DNA from: Eupeodes corollae
Taxonomy: Eukaryota > Arthropoda > Insecta > Diptera > Syrphidae
Reading direction: 5' to 3'
Length of the DNA stretch: 64,000 nucleotides
Assembly: GCF_945859685.1 (NCBI RefSeq)
Contig: NC_079147.1
Coordinates: forward strand, 140,144,645-140,208,644
Shown here: positions 55,359-64,000 of the stretch, piece by piece
How the letters are laid out: each line of letters begins with the position of its first letter
How positions within the stretch are numbered: the stretch's first letter is position 1
Translations under genes and position numbers: made by a program
The notes under the pieces: generated by a model
Database searches by the model: none
Told to the model about the DNA's origin: nothing
The model's input: the letters and a program-made list of their open reading frames with translations, nothing else

Positions 55359-58300
55359 TTAAATTTGATTTTGAAGTTTAATTGCAGTTAATATTTTGAA
55401 AACGTCTTTAATGTTTTGTTCAGTAGGGACGGTTAAAAGTTTTAACAGAGTGCTTGTTGCATTGACTCTTTTGGATATGAGTTTGACATGCTCGCAATCG
55501 ACGGTAAGGTGATAAATGTTGATAGGAATATTTTTGTTACAAAGGTGACAGAGTGGTTGTTGTTCTTTTGTTATGCAGTGGATATTAGTAATGTAGCAGT
55601 GGCCGAGTCTGAGTCTAATATAGCATCTTAGCATATTTAGGGATATATTTGTTGGGTATATAGTTTTTTGACCTTGAGGGTTGATTCGAGAATAATGATG
55701 GACATATTCTTTCCAGTCGTTTTTTTTTAAATCACAGGCTGTGTGGAAAAGGTTTTTTTTTGCATCTTTTTTATTAAAAATGTTGAACAGTAAAAGCGGT
55801 TCATTCAGTGCTGCTTTTGCCGTTTTGTCTGCCATCTCATTTCCAGGTATGCCGGCATGTCCAGGCACCCAGATAATTTTAAGATTTTTATTTCCTATTA
55901 TTTTATCCCTCAATTGATCGATTATTTCAGTTTTGTTATTTAGGTTTTTTAATGCGGTGATCGTGGACAGGCTGTCGGAGAAGATTGCAGTTTTTTTATT
56001 GTTTGTAAACATTGTTGCTTTGAGGATTGCAAAGGCTTCCGCAGTAAAAATGGATGTGGAATTTGCTAGGAGGCCTTTCAATTTTATGTTTCCGATTTCG
56101 TCGACAACGGCAAAAGAAATCCCGTGTTCATTTTTGGAACCATCAGTGTAGAGGAAGTTCCATTCTGTTCTTTCAAGATTTGTCACCATTTCCATAAACA
56201 TTTTTCGGTACGTCTCATTACTTGTTGCTGTTTTAGAGAATCTTTGAAGGTCTGTGTTTATAGAGTCAATTTTTAATTTCCATGGTGGAAATATTGAAGA
56301 CTTGGCTGTGTTGGTTTGAACTGGAATATTCCATTTTGTTGAAAGGTTAATGGCATTGAGTAGTGATGATGAATATTTTTGTTGTCTAGTTCTCCGTATA
56401 ATTTTCGGGATCAGTGATTGGATAGGTGATTTTTTGCAGGAATTTATTTTGAGAAGAATGGCGGCAGTTTGGAATTCTATCCGATCGGGGATAGATGGAA
56501 GTCCGGCGTCTGTTAATACATTTTTAATAGGTGTTGTGCGGAAGGCTCTTTGGGCGGTTCTAATGGCGCTGTGGTATTGTGGTGTGATTAGTTGTAATGA
56601 TGATTTTGAGCATTTACCGTAGATGGCGAGTCCGTAGTCTACTTTGGAAAGCAAAACTGATTTAATAACATTAATAAGAGAGTTTACATTACAATAACTA
56701 TGTTTAGAAGCTAAGTATCTTATCATATTAATCCTGGTAGCGAGGCTCTTTTTTATATAAATGCAATGTTGCTTAAAGTTAAATTTTGTATCAAATATAA
56801 TTCCAAGTATTTTTAGGGTATTTACATTTTCGATTGATTTATTATGAAATTTTATTGGAACATTCTTGGAGCAGCTGGTTTTTTTACATATGTGCAATAT
56901 TTTGCTTTTATCTGTAGATATTTTTGTCCCTGAGTATTCTCCCCATTTAATTATATCTAGAAGTATATTTGAAAAATCAGCTGCTACATGGTTTAGGTCT
57001 TTGCATTTGGATACAATTATTAAATCATCGGCGTATAAAGAATAATTAATTTTGTTATATTTTCCAATTATAGCACTTATTTTATTAAAAGCTATCACGA
57101 AAAGCACAACTGAAAGAGGTGATCCCTGGGGAATACCGTTTTCAAGATTGTACACGGAAGAAAATGTATTTTTTATTTTTATTCGAAATTTCCTATGAGT
57201 TAAAAATGCTTTAACAAATGTTATTATTTTAGGACCTAATTTCCATTGGGTTAATTCGTCCAAAACAACGTGGATTCCGATCCGATCGAAAGCCTTTTCG
57301 AAGTCAATGGAAAAAAGTGAAACATGATTTTTTGACGATAAGCTTGAGGCAATAAATTCGTCGACGTGTAAGAGTGAATCGATTGTACCTCTGCCTTTTT
57401 TAAAGGCAACTTGGTTGATATCTACCAGGTTGTTTCTTTCGAGGAACCAAGATAGTCTACGGGATATAATTTTTTCAACGACTTTGCTAAGGCACGGTAG
57501 AAGGGATATCGGTCTATAGCTGGATAGATTTATAATTTCTTTGTTTGGTTTGGGAATAGGAACTACTGTAGCAATTTTCCATACTTGTGGTATAACACCT
57601 TGAGTAAGAATCTCGTTGTAAAGATTAAGTATACGCTTTTTGAGAGAAATTGGGCAGTTTTTGATCATGGCGTATGATATTCGATCAAAGCCAGGAGTGT
57701 TGCCTTTGCATGAGTTAATGCAGCTTTCAAATTCGATAAGGTTAATATTACCTTCGATTTGTTTTGCTGTTTCACTTATGGGTTCTAATTGAATTCGTTG
57801 ATTTAGTATAGAGTTTTTATGAGTGCAAAATTCAGAATGAAAGTTTGAATCTTTTGAAGCGTTTGACCATGTTTCGGCAAAACTTTGGGCAATTTCTATA
57901 GGAGAAGTTAGCATATTATTAGATTCATCTCTTATGGCTTTTATTGAATTAACTTTGTAATTGCCTGTGAGGGAGTTTATATCAGACCATAGCTTCTTGG
58001 CAGGAGAGTTTGGGTTTATGTTTGAAGTAAATTTCTCAAAACTATTTCTTTTTGCCTCTTTTGCTGATTTTCTGAAAATAGCATTGGCTTTTTTAAAAGT
58101 AATCAGGTTCGTTGTAGTAGGATATTTTTTGAATGTTTTCCAAGCTGTTTGTTTGCTTTGGCGAAGATTTCTAAGTTCATAACTCCACCAGGGAACCATA
58201 TGTTTGTATGGTAAATTGTTGGTTTGGGGGATTGCTAAGTTGGCTGCGAAGCGAATTGATTTTTGAATAAGTGCTGACTCTTTATTGATATTTTGGGAAA

Positions 58301-59219
58301 TGTCCCTGTTTGACAGAAAATCTGTAACTTTGCTCTGAAATAACGACCAATTTGCTTTGTCTAGTTGGAATTTACGTATCGGATTTTCATGATTTATGTG
58401 ATTGTTAAGGGTAATTTCGGTGATGGTTGGGAAGTGATCGCTACCATGTAGGTTAGTAAGAGCTTTCCATGTTGTTTTTGGAGTGAGGGAGGGGGAAATA
58501 AAGGTGAGATCTATATGAGTTAAACTTTTGTGGGTGGAAAAATGTGTAGGAGAACCATCATTTAAAATAGCTAGGCTAGAATTAGTGAAGAATTGTTCCA
58601 CAATTTTACCGCGAGTGTTAATATTAGGAGATCCCCAGATAGGATTCCAAGCATTAAAATCGCCAGTTAATAATATCGCTGTATTGAAATTCTTGGTAAT
58701 TAATTCCAAATCAGGACTTGTAAAATCCTGTTTTGGATGAATATATAATGAAACAATTGTAAGTTTGATACTCAGCTCAATTTCTACTGCTACTGCTGGA
58801 ATATTAGATGTTATATTTGTGAATTTGTGTGGAATAGATTTGTGAACTAAGAGCCCTATTCCTTGTTTGGCCGTGGTGTTCTGGTTGTACAAATAGCATG
58901 CATATTGTTTAGGGGGATGGAAAGTGGTGTTTGTGGGAATGTGGGTTTCTTGTAGAGCTATAATAGAAGGTTTGTGTTCGTTTATTAAAAGCTGAAGTTC
59001 ATGGTGGTTATTAAAATATCCATCCATGTTCCATTGGAGAATTTTTAGGGTTGATGGTTTTGAATGAGGGGTGAATGGGTATGGTTGTCGAGATATTATT
59101 TGACTCCGCTTCCCGAATGTTGAAGCATTCAGGCTCCCAAGTGAGCCTGAAGGATTCAACACACGAGCAGCAGAGTCACTGATTTTGGAACCTATAGTTT
59201 GATTAGTGGTCATCATCAT
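55359..59219 (-). CDS. I-type element ORF2: endonuclease, reverse transcriptase, RNase H
   Basis: 1286 codons, uninterrupted. The APE endonuclease (about residues 58-280) shows LQWNMDGYFNN, ALQETHI, GDFNAWNPIWGS and GSDHFPT. The RT (about 500-800) shows KGNTPGFDRISY, YRPISLLPCLSKVVEK, FSIDFEKAFDRIG, NGIPQGSPLSVVLFVIAFN and the active site YADDLIIV (near 730). The RNase H domain (about 1020-1150) has its acidic residues in YTDGSKNEHG, FTAEAFAIL and IFSDSLST, and ends WVPGHAGIPGNEMADKTAK. A Cys/His cluster (CHLCNKNIPINIYHLTVDC) follows. It performs target-primed reverse transcription of the element RNA. The start codon overlaps the end of ORF1 by 17 bases, so translation probably relies on termination and reinitiation. 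Confidence 0.93.
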   Translation of the reverse strand: MMMTTNQTIGSKISDSAARVLNPSGSLGSLNASTFGKRSQIISRQPYPFTPHSKPSTLKILQWNMDGYFNNHHELQLLINEHKPSIIALQETHIPTNTTFHPPKQYACYLYNQNTTAKQGIGLLVHKSIPHKFTNITSNIPAVAVEIELSIKLTIVSLYIHPKQDFTSPDLELITKNFNTAILLTGDFNAWNPIWGSPNINTRGKIVEQFFTNSSLAILNDGSPTHFSTHKSLTHIDLTFISPSLTPKTTWKALTNLHGSDHFPTITEITLNNHINHENPIRKFQLDKANWSLFQSKVTDFLSNRDISQNINKESALIQKSIRFAANLAIPQTNNLPYKHMVPWWSYELRNLRQSKQTAWKTFKKYPTTTNLITFKKANAIFRKSAKEAKRNSFEKFTSNINPNSPAKKLWSDINSLTGNYKVNSIKAIRDESNNMLTSPIEIAQSFAETWSNASKDSNFHSEFCTHKNSILNQRIQLEPISETAKQIEGNINLIEFESCINSCKGNTPGFDRISYAMIKNCPISLKKRILNLYNEILTQGVIPQVWKIATVVPIPKPNKEIINLSSYRPISLLPCLSKVVEKIISRRLSWFLERNNLVDINQVAFKKGRGTIDSLLHVDEFIASSLSSKNHVSLFSIDFEKAFDRIGIHVVLDELTQWKLGPKIITFVKAFLTHRKFRIKIKNTFSSVYNLENGIPQGSPLSVVLFVIAFNKISAIIGKYNKINYSLYADDLIIVSKCKDLNHVAADFSNILLDIIKWGEYSGTKISTDKSKILHICKKTSCSKNVPIKFHNKSIENVNTLKILGIIFDTKFNFKQHCIYIKKSLATRINMIRYLASKHSYCNVNSLINVIKSVLLSKVDYGLAIYGKCSKSSLQLITPQYHSAIRTAQRAFRTTPIKNVLTDAGLPSIPDRIEFQTAAILLKINSCKKSPIQSLIPKIIRRTRQQKYSSSLLNAINLSTKWNIPVQTNTAKSSIFPPWKLKIDSINTDLQRFSKTATSNETYRKMFMEMVTNLERTEWNFLYTDGSKNEHGISFAVVDEIGNIKLKGLLANSTSIFTAEAFAILKATMFTNNKKTAIFSDSLSTITALKNLNNKTEIIDQLRDKIIGNKNLKIIWVPGHAGIPGNEMADKTAKAALNEPLLLFNIFNKKDAKKNLFHTACDLKKNDWKEYVHHYSRINPQGQKTIYPTNISLNMLRCYIRLRLGHCYITNIHCITKEQQPLCHLCNKNIPINIYHLTVDCEHVKLISKRVNATSTLLKLLTVPTEQNIKDVFKILTAIKLQNQI

Positions 59220-60588
59220 CCATTACGTTTACATAGTAATTATTTTCTTTAAGAAGTGTTTTTGTAACGTGTGATAATGGAGAATCTGATGCTGAAGAAT
59301 TTGTGTTTGAATGTGAATCTTGTTTTTGGGGTTGATTTTGTGTTTCTGTGTTATTTGGTGTGATTGTTGTTCGGGTAGTTATTGCGGGCTTGTTAGAGAG
59401 ATTATTTACTTGTTCTGGTTGGTTGTTGGTTGTTTGGGTAGTTAGGGTGGGGTTGTTGCTGTTTAGTTTAGTTATGGTATTGTTATCTTGTGGGAAGGAT
59501 TTTTCTGTTGAAATTAAATTTAAACGTATTGGGATAGGAGGTTGGTATGATTTTGAAGTTGATGGCTGGTTTTCAGGAAGATTATTTTGATCTTTTGGAG
59601 ATTGTTCTCTTAGAATTCTGTTTTTGATGATCTCTGCCATTGATGGTTTGGGATCGGTTTTTTTAGTTGGCGCGGGAAGTTGATGCTGTGCGGGGTCGTC
59701 TCTGTAGATCTCCCAGGCTTCTCGGAGGTTGCAGCGGCGGTCGGATTTTATTTTGTTGACCGATTTATGGCGAAGGAAGGTTGGACATGAGGCATCATAC
59801 GATGTATGACTGTCTTCTTGACAGTTGATGCAATAAATGCGTGAACATTCATCGTGTGGCGGGGGAAGGCAGCATTCTTTGCATACTTCGGCATTTGTGC
59901 AGCGATTTTTTGTGTGTCCCAATTTTTGACAAATGATGCATCTCATTGGGTTTGCGATATATTCTTCGACTTTACAATTAAGCCATCCTAGTTTGATTTC
60001 ATTGGGACGTCTTATTAAGTCGAAGGTAAGGATTGCTGCGCCCGTTGGAATTAATTCATTATTAATTTTTTTAAACATTTTTTTTATTTGGATAATTTTT
60101 TGTGGTTGCAGTTCACTTAGAAGTTCTTCTTCGGAAATGTCTCTGATGTGGTGAGAGAAGATTCTTCCTTGCACTGAGTTTAAACTATTGTGTGGTGTAA
60201 TTTTAACCGGAATCGAGTCGATGTAATTTTGCTTCATGAATTTACTCGCAGTTTGTAAGTTCGCAACTTTCACTAATAGATCACCGGACCGCATGGATTT
60301 AACCTCTAAGATTTCTTTAGATATATGTTCGAGGCCACGATTAATTTGGAATAAGTTGTACGATGAAAGTGGGCGCAATTTTTCTGTTTCGTCGTCTTTT
60401 CCGTTTACAATTTTTTCCAAACCAGAAATAACAATATAACGAGGGATGTTATCGTCGTTTGAAGAAATTGTGGGCAGTGGTGGGTAGTGAGATTGGTTTA
60501 ATTTGCGTTTCATTTTGGTGCGTGGGTTCAAGGGAGCATCGGAATCGAGTCCCTTAAATCTGTTTCTACTGGGGGGACCCCCCTGCAT
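59203..60588 (-). CDS. I-type element ORF1: gag-like nucleic-acid-binding protein
   Basis: 461 codons. The N-terminal part is basic; a PRE_C2HC-like region (about 110-210) leads to three zinc knuckles: CIICQKLGHTKNRC, CKECCLPPPHDEC and CINCQEDSHTSYDASC (about residues 216-268). The C-terminal third is low-complexity, rich in Asn, Gln, Thr and Ser. It ends NVMDDDDH, where the stop overlaps the ORF2 start. The product should coat the element RNA. The start chosen is the first ATG after the 182-base leader. Confidence 0.9.
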   Translation of the reverse strand: MQGGPPSRNRFKGLDSDAPLNPRTKMKRKLNQSHYPPLPTISSNDDNIPRYIVISGLEKIVNGKDDETEKLRPLSSYNLFQINRGLEHISKEILEVKSMRSGDLLVKVANLQTASKFMKQNYIDSIPVKITPHNSLNSVQGRIFSHHIRDISEEELLSELQPQKIIQIKKMFKKINNELIPTGAAILTFDLIRRPNEIKLGWLNCKVEEYIANPMRCIICQKLGHTKNRCTNAEVCKECCLPPPHDECSRIYCINCQEDSHTSYDASCPTFLRHKSVNKIKSDRRCNLREAWEIYRDDPAQHQLPAPTKKTDPKPSMAEIIKNRILREQSPKDQNNLPENQPSTSKSYQPPIPIRLNLISTEKSFPQDNNTITKLNSNNPTLTTQTTNNQPEQVNNLSNKPAITTRTTITPNNTETQNQPQKQDSHSNTNSSASDSPLSHVTKTLLKENNYYVNVMDDDDH

Positions 60589-60770
60589 TTTCGTTTTAAA
60601 TTTTAGACACCAGAAAGATTTTTGTTTTTAAATCAAATACAAAATAGAAATTAAGTAAATAAATTGAATTTTCAGACCGCGTGGCGAGAAAAAATTTGAC
60701 AGATCAAAACAAAGCTATAAAGTTTGGCTCTCAAAACACGTCTATACTCGGCGTTTGCCAGATAGCTACG

Positions 60771-60783
60771 TTCGCGTTTTTTA
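60771..60783. repeat. Target-site duplication, right, of the I-type element
   Basis: TTCGCGTTTTTTA, identical to 55169-55181. It lies 270 bases beyond the r2d2 stop codon. Confidence 0.85.
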
Positions 60784-61053
60784 AGTTTAATTAATAAGGT
60801 TCAAAATGTATATGGATTTCCCAAACAATAGAACAACATTCCACAAAAATTCTTTTTTCATAGTGAAGCCAAATCTAAATACATGTTTTTTATAAATATA
60901 TATGTTTTTTATTCAGAGATTAATGTATTACAAATTTAAGGATGTACTGGATATAAATTTGATTTTCATATAAAAAATCACGCTACATAAAATAATGGAA
61001 CAATAAAAGCTTTACAAATGCTTAAAACTGTTTTAAACAGTTAAAAAATGTTA

Positions 61054-62011
61054 CTATATCATATGTTTAAAATACTCTATTACATCTGCATTAATAGTTT
61101 CATCATTACCAGCAAAACATACATCATACTCTAAATTTAATTCCAAGAAATAATGGGTTTCCAATGCTGAAGATGGTAAAACAGTTTTGGTTGGCTTAAG
61201 ACTCAATGCCCGAAACAAGTCACCCACACGTTCTTTACGACTAACATAAGCAGTTTCATCGCTGAGTATGCGCTTGGCTTCTTTTCTTAAAGAATCGTTA
61301 AACTTTTCAAAGAAATAATGCCGATCCGATAGTAATTCACCAGGTTTGTCATCGATTCCAGATTCAGTGAGTTCACGGTAAGTTTTTATTTTTTTATAAC
61401 GATTTTCTTCTCCGTCTGTGATTTGAGTTTCCATGGAAGCTACCTGTAGACCTTCATCCAATCGAGGAGCCTATTAAGTATAGTGTGTTGTCTCATAATG
61501 TCAATAAAAACTAAGAGTTTAGCATCGAACTTACTGATTGAACAATTTTTAAAATTTCCAAAGCGGCTTTTTGTCTGGCTGCCTTTTTAGTATTGGCAAC
61601 ACCATATCGCTTAATTGTAGCCAATTGACATAGCACAGTGAATTCGGGTGCTTCAGCAGGACCAGCTTGTTGAATAATATCAAATGCAGGAAGTGGATGA
61701 TTTTGTTGAACACAGATATCCCGCAAAGTAATAACTGCATCTGTGGTTGGTATGGCCTCATGGGGAGCCTGAGGTATCAAGAGTATATCTGGATGTGTTA
61801 GCTTGACGTCCTGAATGAGATTTGCAGCTGCATCATGTTTGGCCTCTTGTTTGGAACGCCCATTGCCGTATGATGTACGATCCAAGGCATCTACGGAGCA
61901 CATAAAGGATTTGCTCCCATCGTTGGCATCCATGCAATTGTACTTTGGAAGGCCAACTCCTTTTTTTGCACAATACTCTTGAAGAGCTGTTACCGGGGGT
62001 TTACCGAACAT
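61054..62011 (-). CDS. r2d2: R2D2, dsRNA-binding partner of Dicer-2
   Basis: Two exons on the minus strand (62011-61535 and 61470-61054), joined across a 64-base intron (GTAAGT..AATAG), give 297 codons. Two dsRNA-binding domains are clear: residues about 5-70 (ALQEYCAKKGVGLPKYNC and GNGRSKQEAKHDAAANLI) and about 95-160 (LRDICVQQNHPLPAFDIIQQ, GPAEAPEFTVLCQL, TKKAARQKAALEIL). The C-terminal region carries the R2D2-specific block TYRELTESGIDDKPGELLSD and RHYFFEKF, which separates it from Loquacious. With Dicer-2 it loads siRNA into Argonaute2 and so supports defence against viruses and transposons. A minus-strand AATAAA lies at about 60911. A full-length retrotransposon is inserted just beyond that point, and a MITE lies 334 bases upstream of the start codon. 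Confidence 0.95.
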
Positions 62012-62344
62012 TGGAAACTAGTCTTATTTGTGTTGTTACGTGCAATGTAATAAAAATATTTATGAATAATAATTGCTATTGCAGTATCGCAGTTTATATT
62101 TAGTCTAGCGTAGGGAACTTCCAGAATTGAAAAATTGTTTTGTTGGTGTTTAAAGTTTGTTTTTGTTTTTCACTTTTATACTTGACGTGGTGCACTGTTT
62201 GATTTTATTTATCAGAGTACAGATTTGTTTCCTTACTACTCGTTCTGAATTTTACGCATTGGGTTCTCTATTCTCACTGCTTTCACTTTTTCGATCCAAA
62301 ATGAGAGTCTACAATAAATCTATTGGATTTAAAATAGCACTTTA
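62012..62344 (-). promoter_or_regulatory. Presumed r2d2 promoter region
   Basis: The 330 bases between the r2d2 start and the MITE at 62345 should hold the 5' UTR and promoter. No TATA box or named element stands out. Confidence 0.35.
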
Positions 62345-62626
62345 AAGCCTAGTACATACTTCCCCGTGAAGTGAACGTTCGCCAGTGGAGAAAGTGAACT
62401 TTTGACATTGCTCACTGGTACACACTTGTGAGTACACGTTGTGAACATGAACAAACCAAATGTCAAAGCTTCACCAACAGTTCCCGTACATTTTGCACGT
62501 GAATTGCCCGTGAACGAAAACTCTCCACTTTGTTCTCCACTCAGCTTCACAAGCAAGTTCACGAGTGAACCAAAAACTGAAATTTGTATGGGTTCACGAG
62601 ATGGTTCACAAGTATGTACTAGGCTT
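62345..62626. mobile_element. MITE family B with perfect 17-bp terminal inverted repeats
   Basis: AAGCCTAGTACATACTT at 62345-62361 is the exact reverse complement of 62610-62626. The 282-bp unit is rich in GTGAAC/GTTCAC words, which form further internal inverted pairs. Flanks (TTTA and AAAT) allow a TTAA or TA target duplication but do not settle it. Reading frames across it on both strands are by-products of the inverted repeats. Confidence 0.8.
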
Positions 62627-64000
62627 AAATCTTGAAAAGAAAAATACTGTAAGGGCAAGTTATAGCTGTAATTTTTTTTCAACATTGAAATAAAACCAAT
62701 CATTGGAATTTTTCTGACAGTTTATGGTTATCTGATACATATTTCCTGATTAGAACCAAAAGTTTCCTGATTGGAACTAATCATTAGAAGTAAGAGTTAA
62801 TAATTGAAACGAAATGGTTGTATTCAATTTCAAGTTTGAGGGACTGTTCTGGATATGTGTATTTTATGTATCTTAGTGAAAAAGTTATGGATACCTAACT
62901 AAAAATAAAGACAACTTTCAGCTGTTTACAAAAAGCATACAAACATTTAGAACAAAATTATTGTAAAATAACAATTTCAATGGATTACTTTAATATTTCA
63001 TACCATTATTATCGAAAGCATACACATTTAAAATTAATTTGCATTTCTTCAAATTCAACCTCAAATCTTTGGATTACTTTTTTGACATCCCAGTTGTTTT
63101 GAATCAGTTGTTTCTTTACAAGTAAAACACTAATATAAAGGAGCCAGTAAATACTTTCTGTATGAGATTGAACGCATCAAAAATTCAAAGAAAATGGAAA
63201 TCTTTCAGGGAAATGATTTTGGTCCGAATCAAGACATTTAAAATCAGTTGCTCATTGAAAATGATTTTATCAAAAATGATCTAAGAGAAATTTTCTGGAT
63301 TGAATGGAATATTTTTTTTCGTAAAAAATAAAATCTACAACTCATTATCTTTATTTTGATACCAATTATAAAGCTGGTCTTACACGCCCAAGCCACAGCC
63401 ACTTTGACAGATTAATTTTTTCTATAATCGACATTAAAGATGGTTTTGTAAAATAAATTAAAAATGTCCATTCATTTGTTCAGAAAATTATGTTAAGATT
63501 ACGTAACTTGTAAGTTGGATAACATGACCGAAAATGGTATATGAATCAACAACCCTACACACGGTCAATTTTGAATTAGCTTAGGTCCACTTGGATCTTT
63601 GGCTCTGTCGTGTAGCTTAACACTATTGGTTTAATAAATCTTTTAAACATTTTCTACGAAATTGCACTTTCTTTTATCAAAACTTTTCATTTTCTTTTAG
63701 ATAGTGTTTCTTTGCCTCAATTATATTTATTTTATTTCGTTTCTTTAAAGTTTCTTCTTATTTCCGCTGAATCTACAGAAAGCTTTGTAGCGTTAAGGAA
63801 CAGATGACTCCAACGCGCAGTTGGCTGCAAGTAGTCCATATATAGCAGTTTAAAGAATGCTAGCATCTTATTATAGGCTCACGAAATGTTCATCAAGGAG
63901 TGTTCACGTTTTTTTCTATATGAATGAAATCGTATTTTAAGACTATTCCTATTTAATCATTGCTTTGAAACCTATTCACATTTCAATGAAAACAGGGTTT
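62627..64000. other. Intergenic sequence at the window end
   Basis: AT-rich. No coding frame, SINE, MITE or hairpin could be supported up to the window edge. Confidence 0.4.

Larger units (their letters stand above)
55182..60770 (-). mobile_element. Full-length I-clade non-LTR retrotransposon
   Basis: Flanked by a 13-bp identical duplication. On the minus strand the order is a 182-base 5' UTR (60770-60589), ORF1 (60588-59203), ORF2 (59219-55359) with endonuclease, RT and RNase H, and a 3' UTR of about 177 bases. The 3' end is a row of TAA/ATA triplets, not a poly(A) tail. RNase H, zinc-knuckle ORF1, the short 5' UTR and the TAA tail are all hallmarks of the I clade. Both frames are open over their whole length, which points to a recent insertion. 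Confidence 0.93.

Noticed and set aside
62329..62703. 124-codon minus frame near the window end
   Set aside because: It spans the MITE with 17-bp inverted ends and has no homology; it is produced by the inverted repeats.
1..64000. CRISPR array, bacterial operon or riboswitch
   Set aside because: Spliced genes with insect protein families throughout; no regular direct repeats with spacers were seen.

Overview
This window is nuclear DNA of an insect, very probably a fly (Diptera). It is AT-rich and has many short introns of about 60 bases next to very long introns packed with transposons. It carries an r2d2 orthologue, a ZAD zinc-finger gene and an Iruka-type RING ligase. I cannot name the species.

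Nine cellular genes are supported, and splicing was worked out by hand. In order: an Arkadia/RNF111-type SUMO-targeted RING ubiquitin ligase (+, 62-11838, eight exons); a SAXO/MAP6-type microtubule-binding repeat protein (+, 18693-24271, three exons, one a hidden in-frame intron); the nucleolar WD-repeat protein WDR3/Utp12 (-, 24362-27158), convergent with SAXO; a small Tim chaperone of the Tim9b/Tim10b type (+, 28276-28755), followed after only 79 bases by the selenocysteine-pathway kinase PSTK (+, 28835-29659); a ZAD plus five C2H2 finger transcription factor (+, 36321-44019), convergent with the SAGA subunit Spt3 (-, 44277-45269); the ubiquitin ligase Iruka/RNF126 (+, 47689-48924); and r2d2, the Dicer-2 partner of the siRNA pathway (-, 61054-62011). 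They are unrelated housekeeping and regulatory genes and do not form one pathway.

Most of the rest is mobile DNA. The last Arkadia intron (7.9 kb), the last SAXO intron (3.9 kb), the last ZAD intron (6.2 kb) and the long intergenic gaps hold decayed LINEs (RTE-like, Jockey-like, and RNase H-bearing I/LOA-like). They also hold seven copies of a tRNA-derived SINE, a MITE family with 28-bp ends, a separate MITE with perfect 17-bp ends, a PIF/Harbinger relic with clear ends and target duplication, and several unclassified dispersed repeats, one of them in an inverted arrangement. The youngest element is a full-length I-clade retrotransposon (-, 55182-60770) with two open reading frames and a 13-bp target duplication. 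It sits just downstream of r2d2.

The most interesting observations are three. The SINE 3' end resembles the 3' end of the RTE-like LINE family in the same window, which suggests a SINE-LINE partnership. A LINE is inserted inside the tRNA-like head of a SINE with a 15-bp target duplication. The Tim9b and PSTK reading frames are packed so tightly that they may share one transcript.
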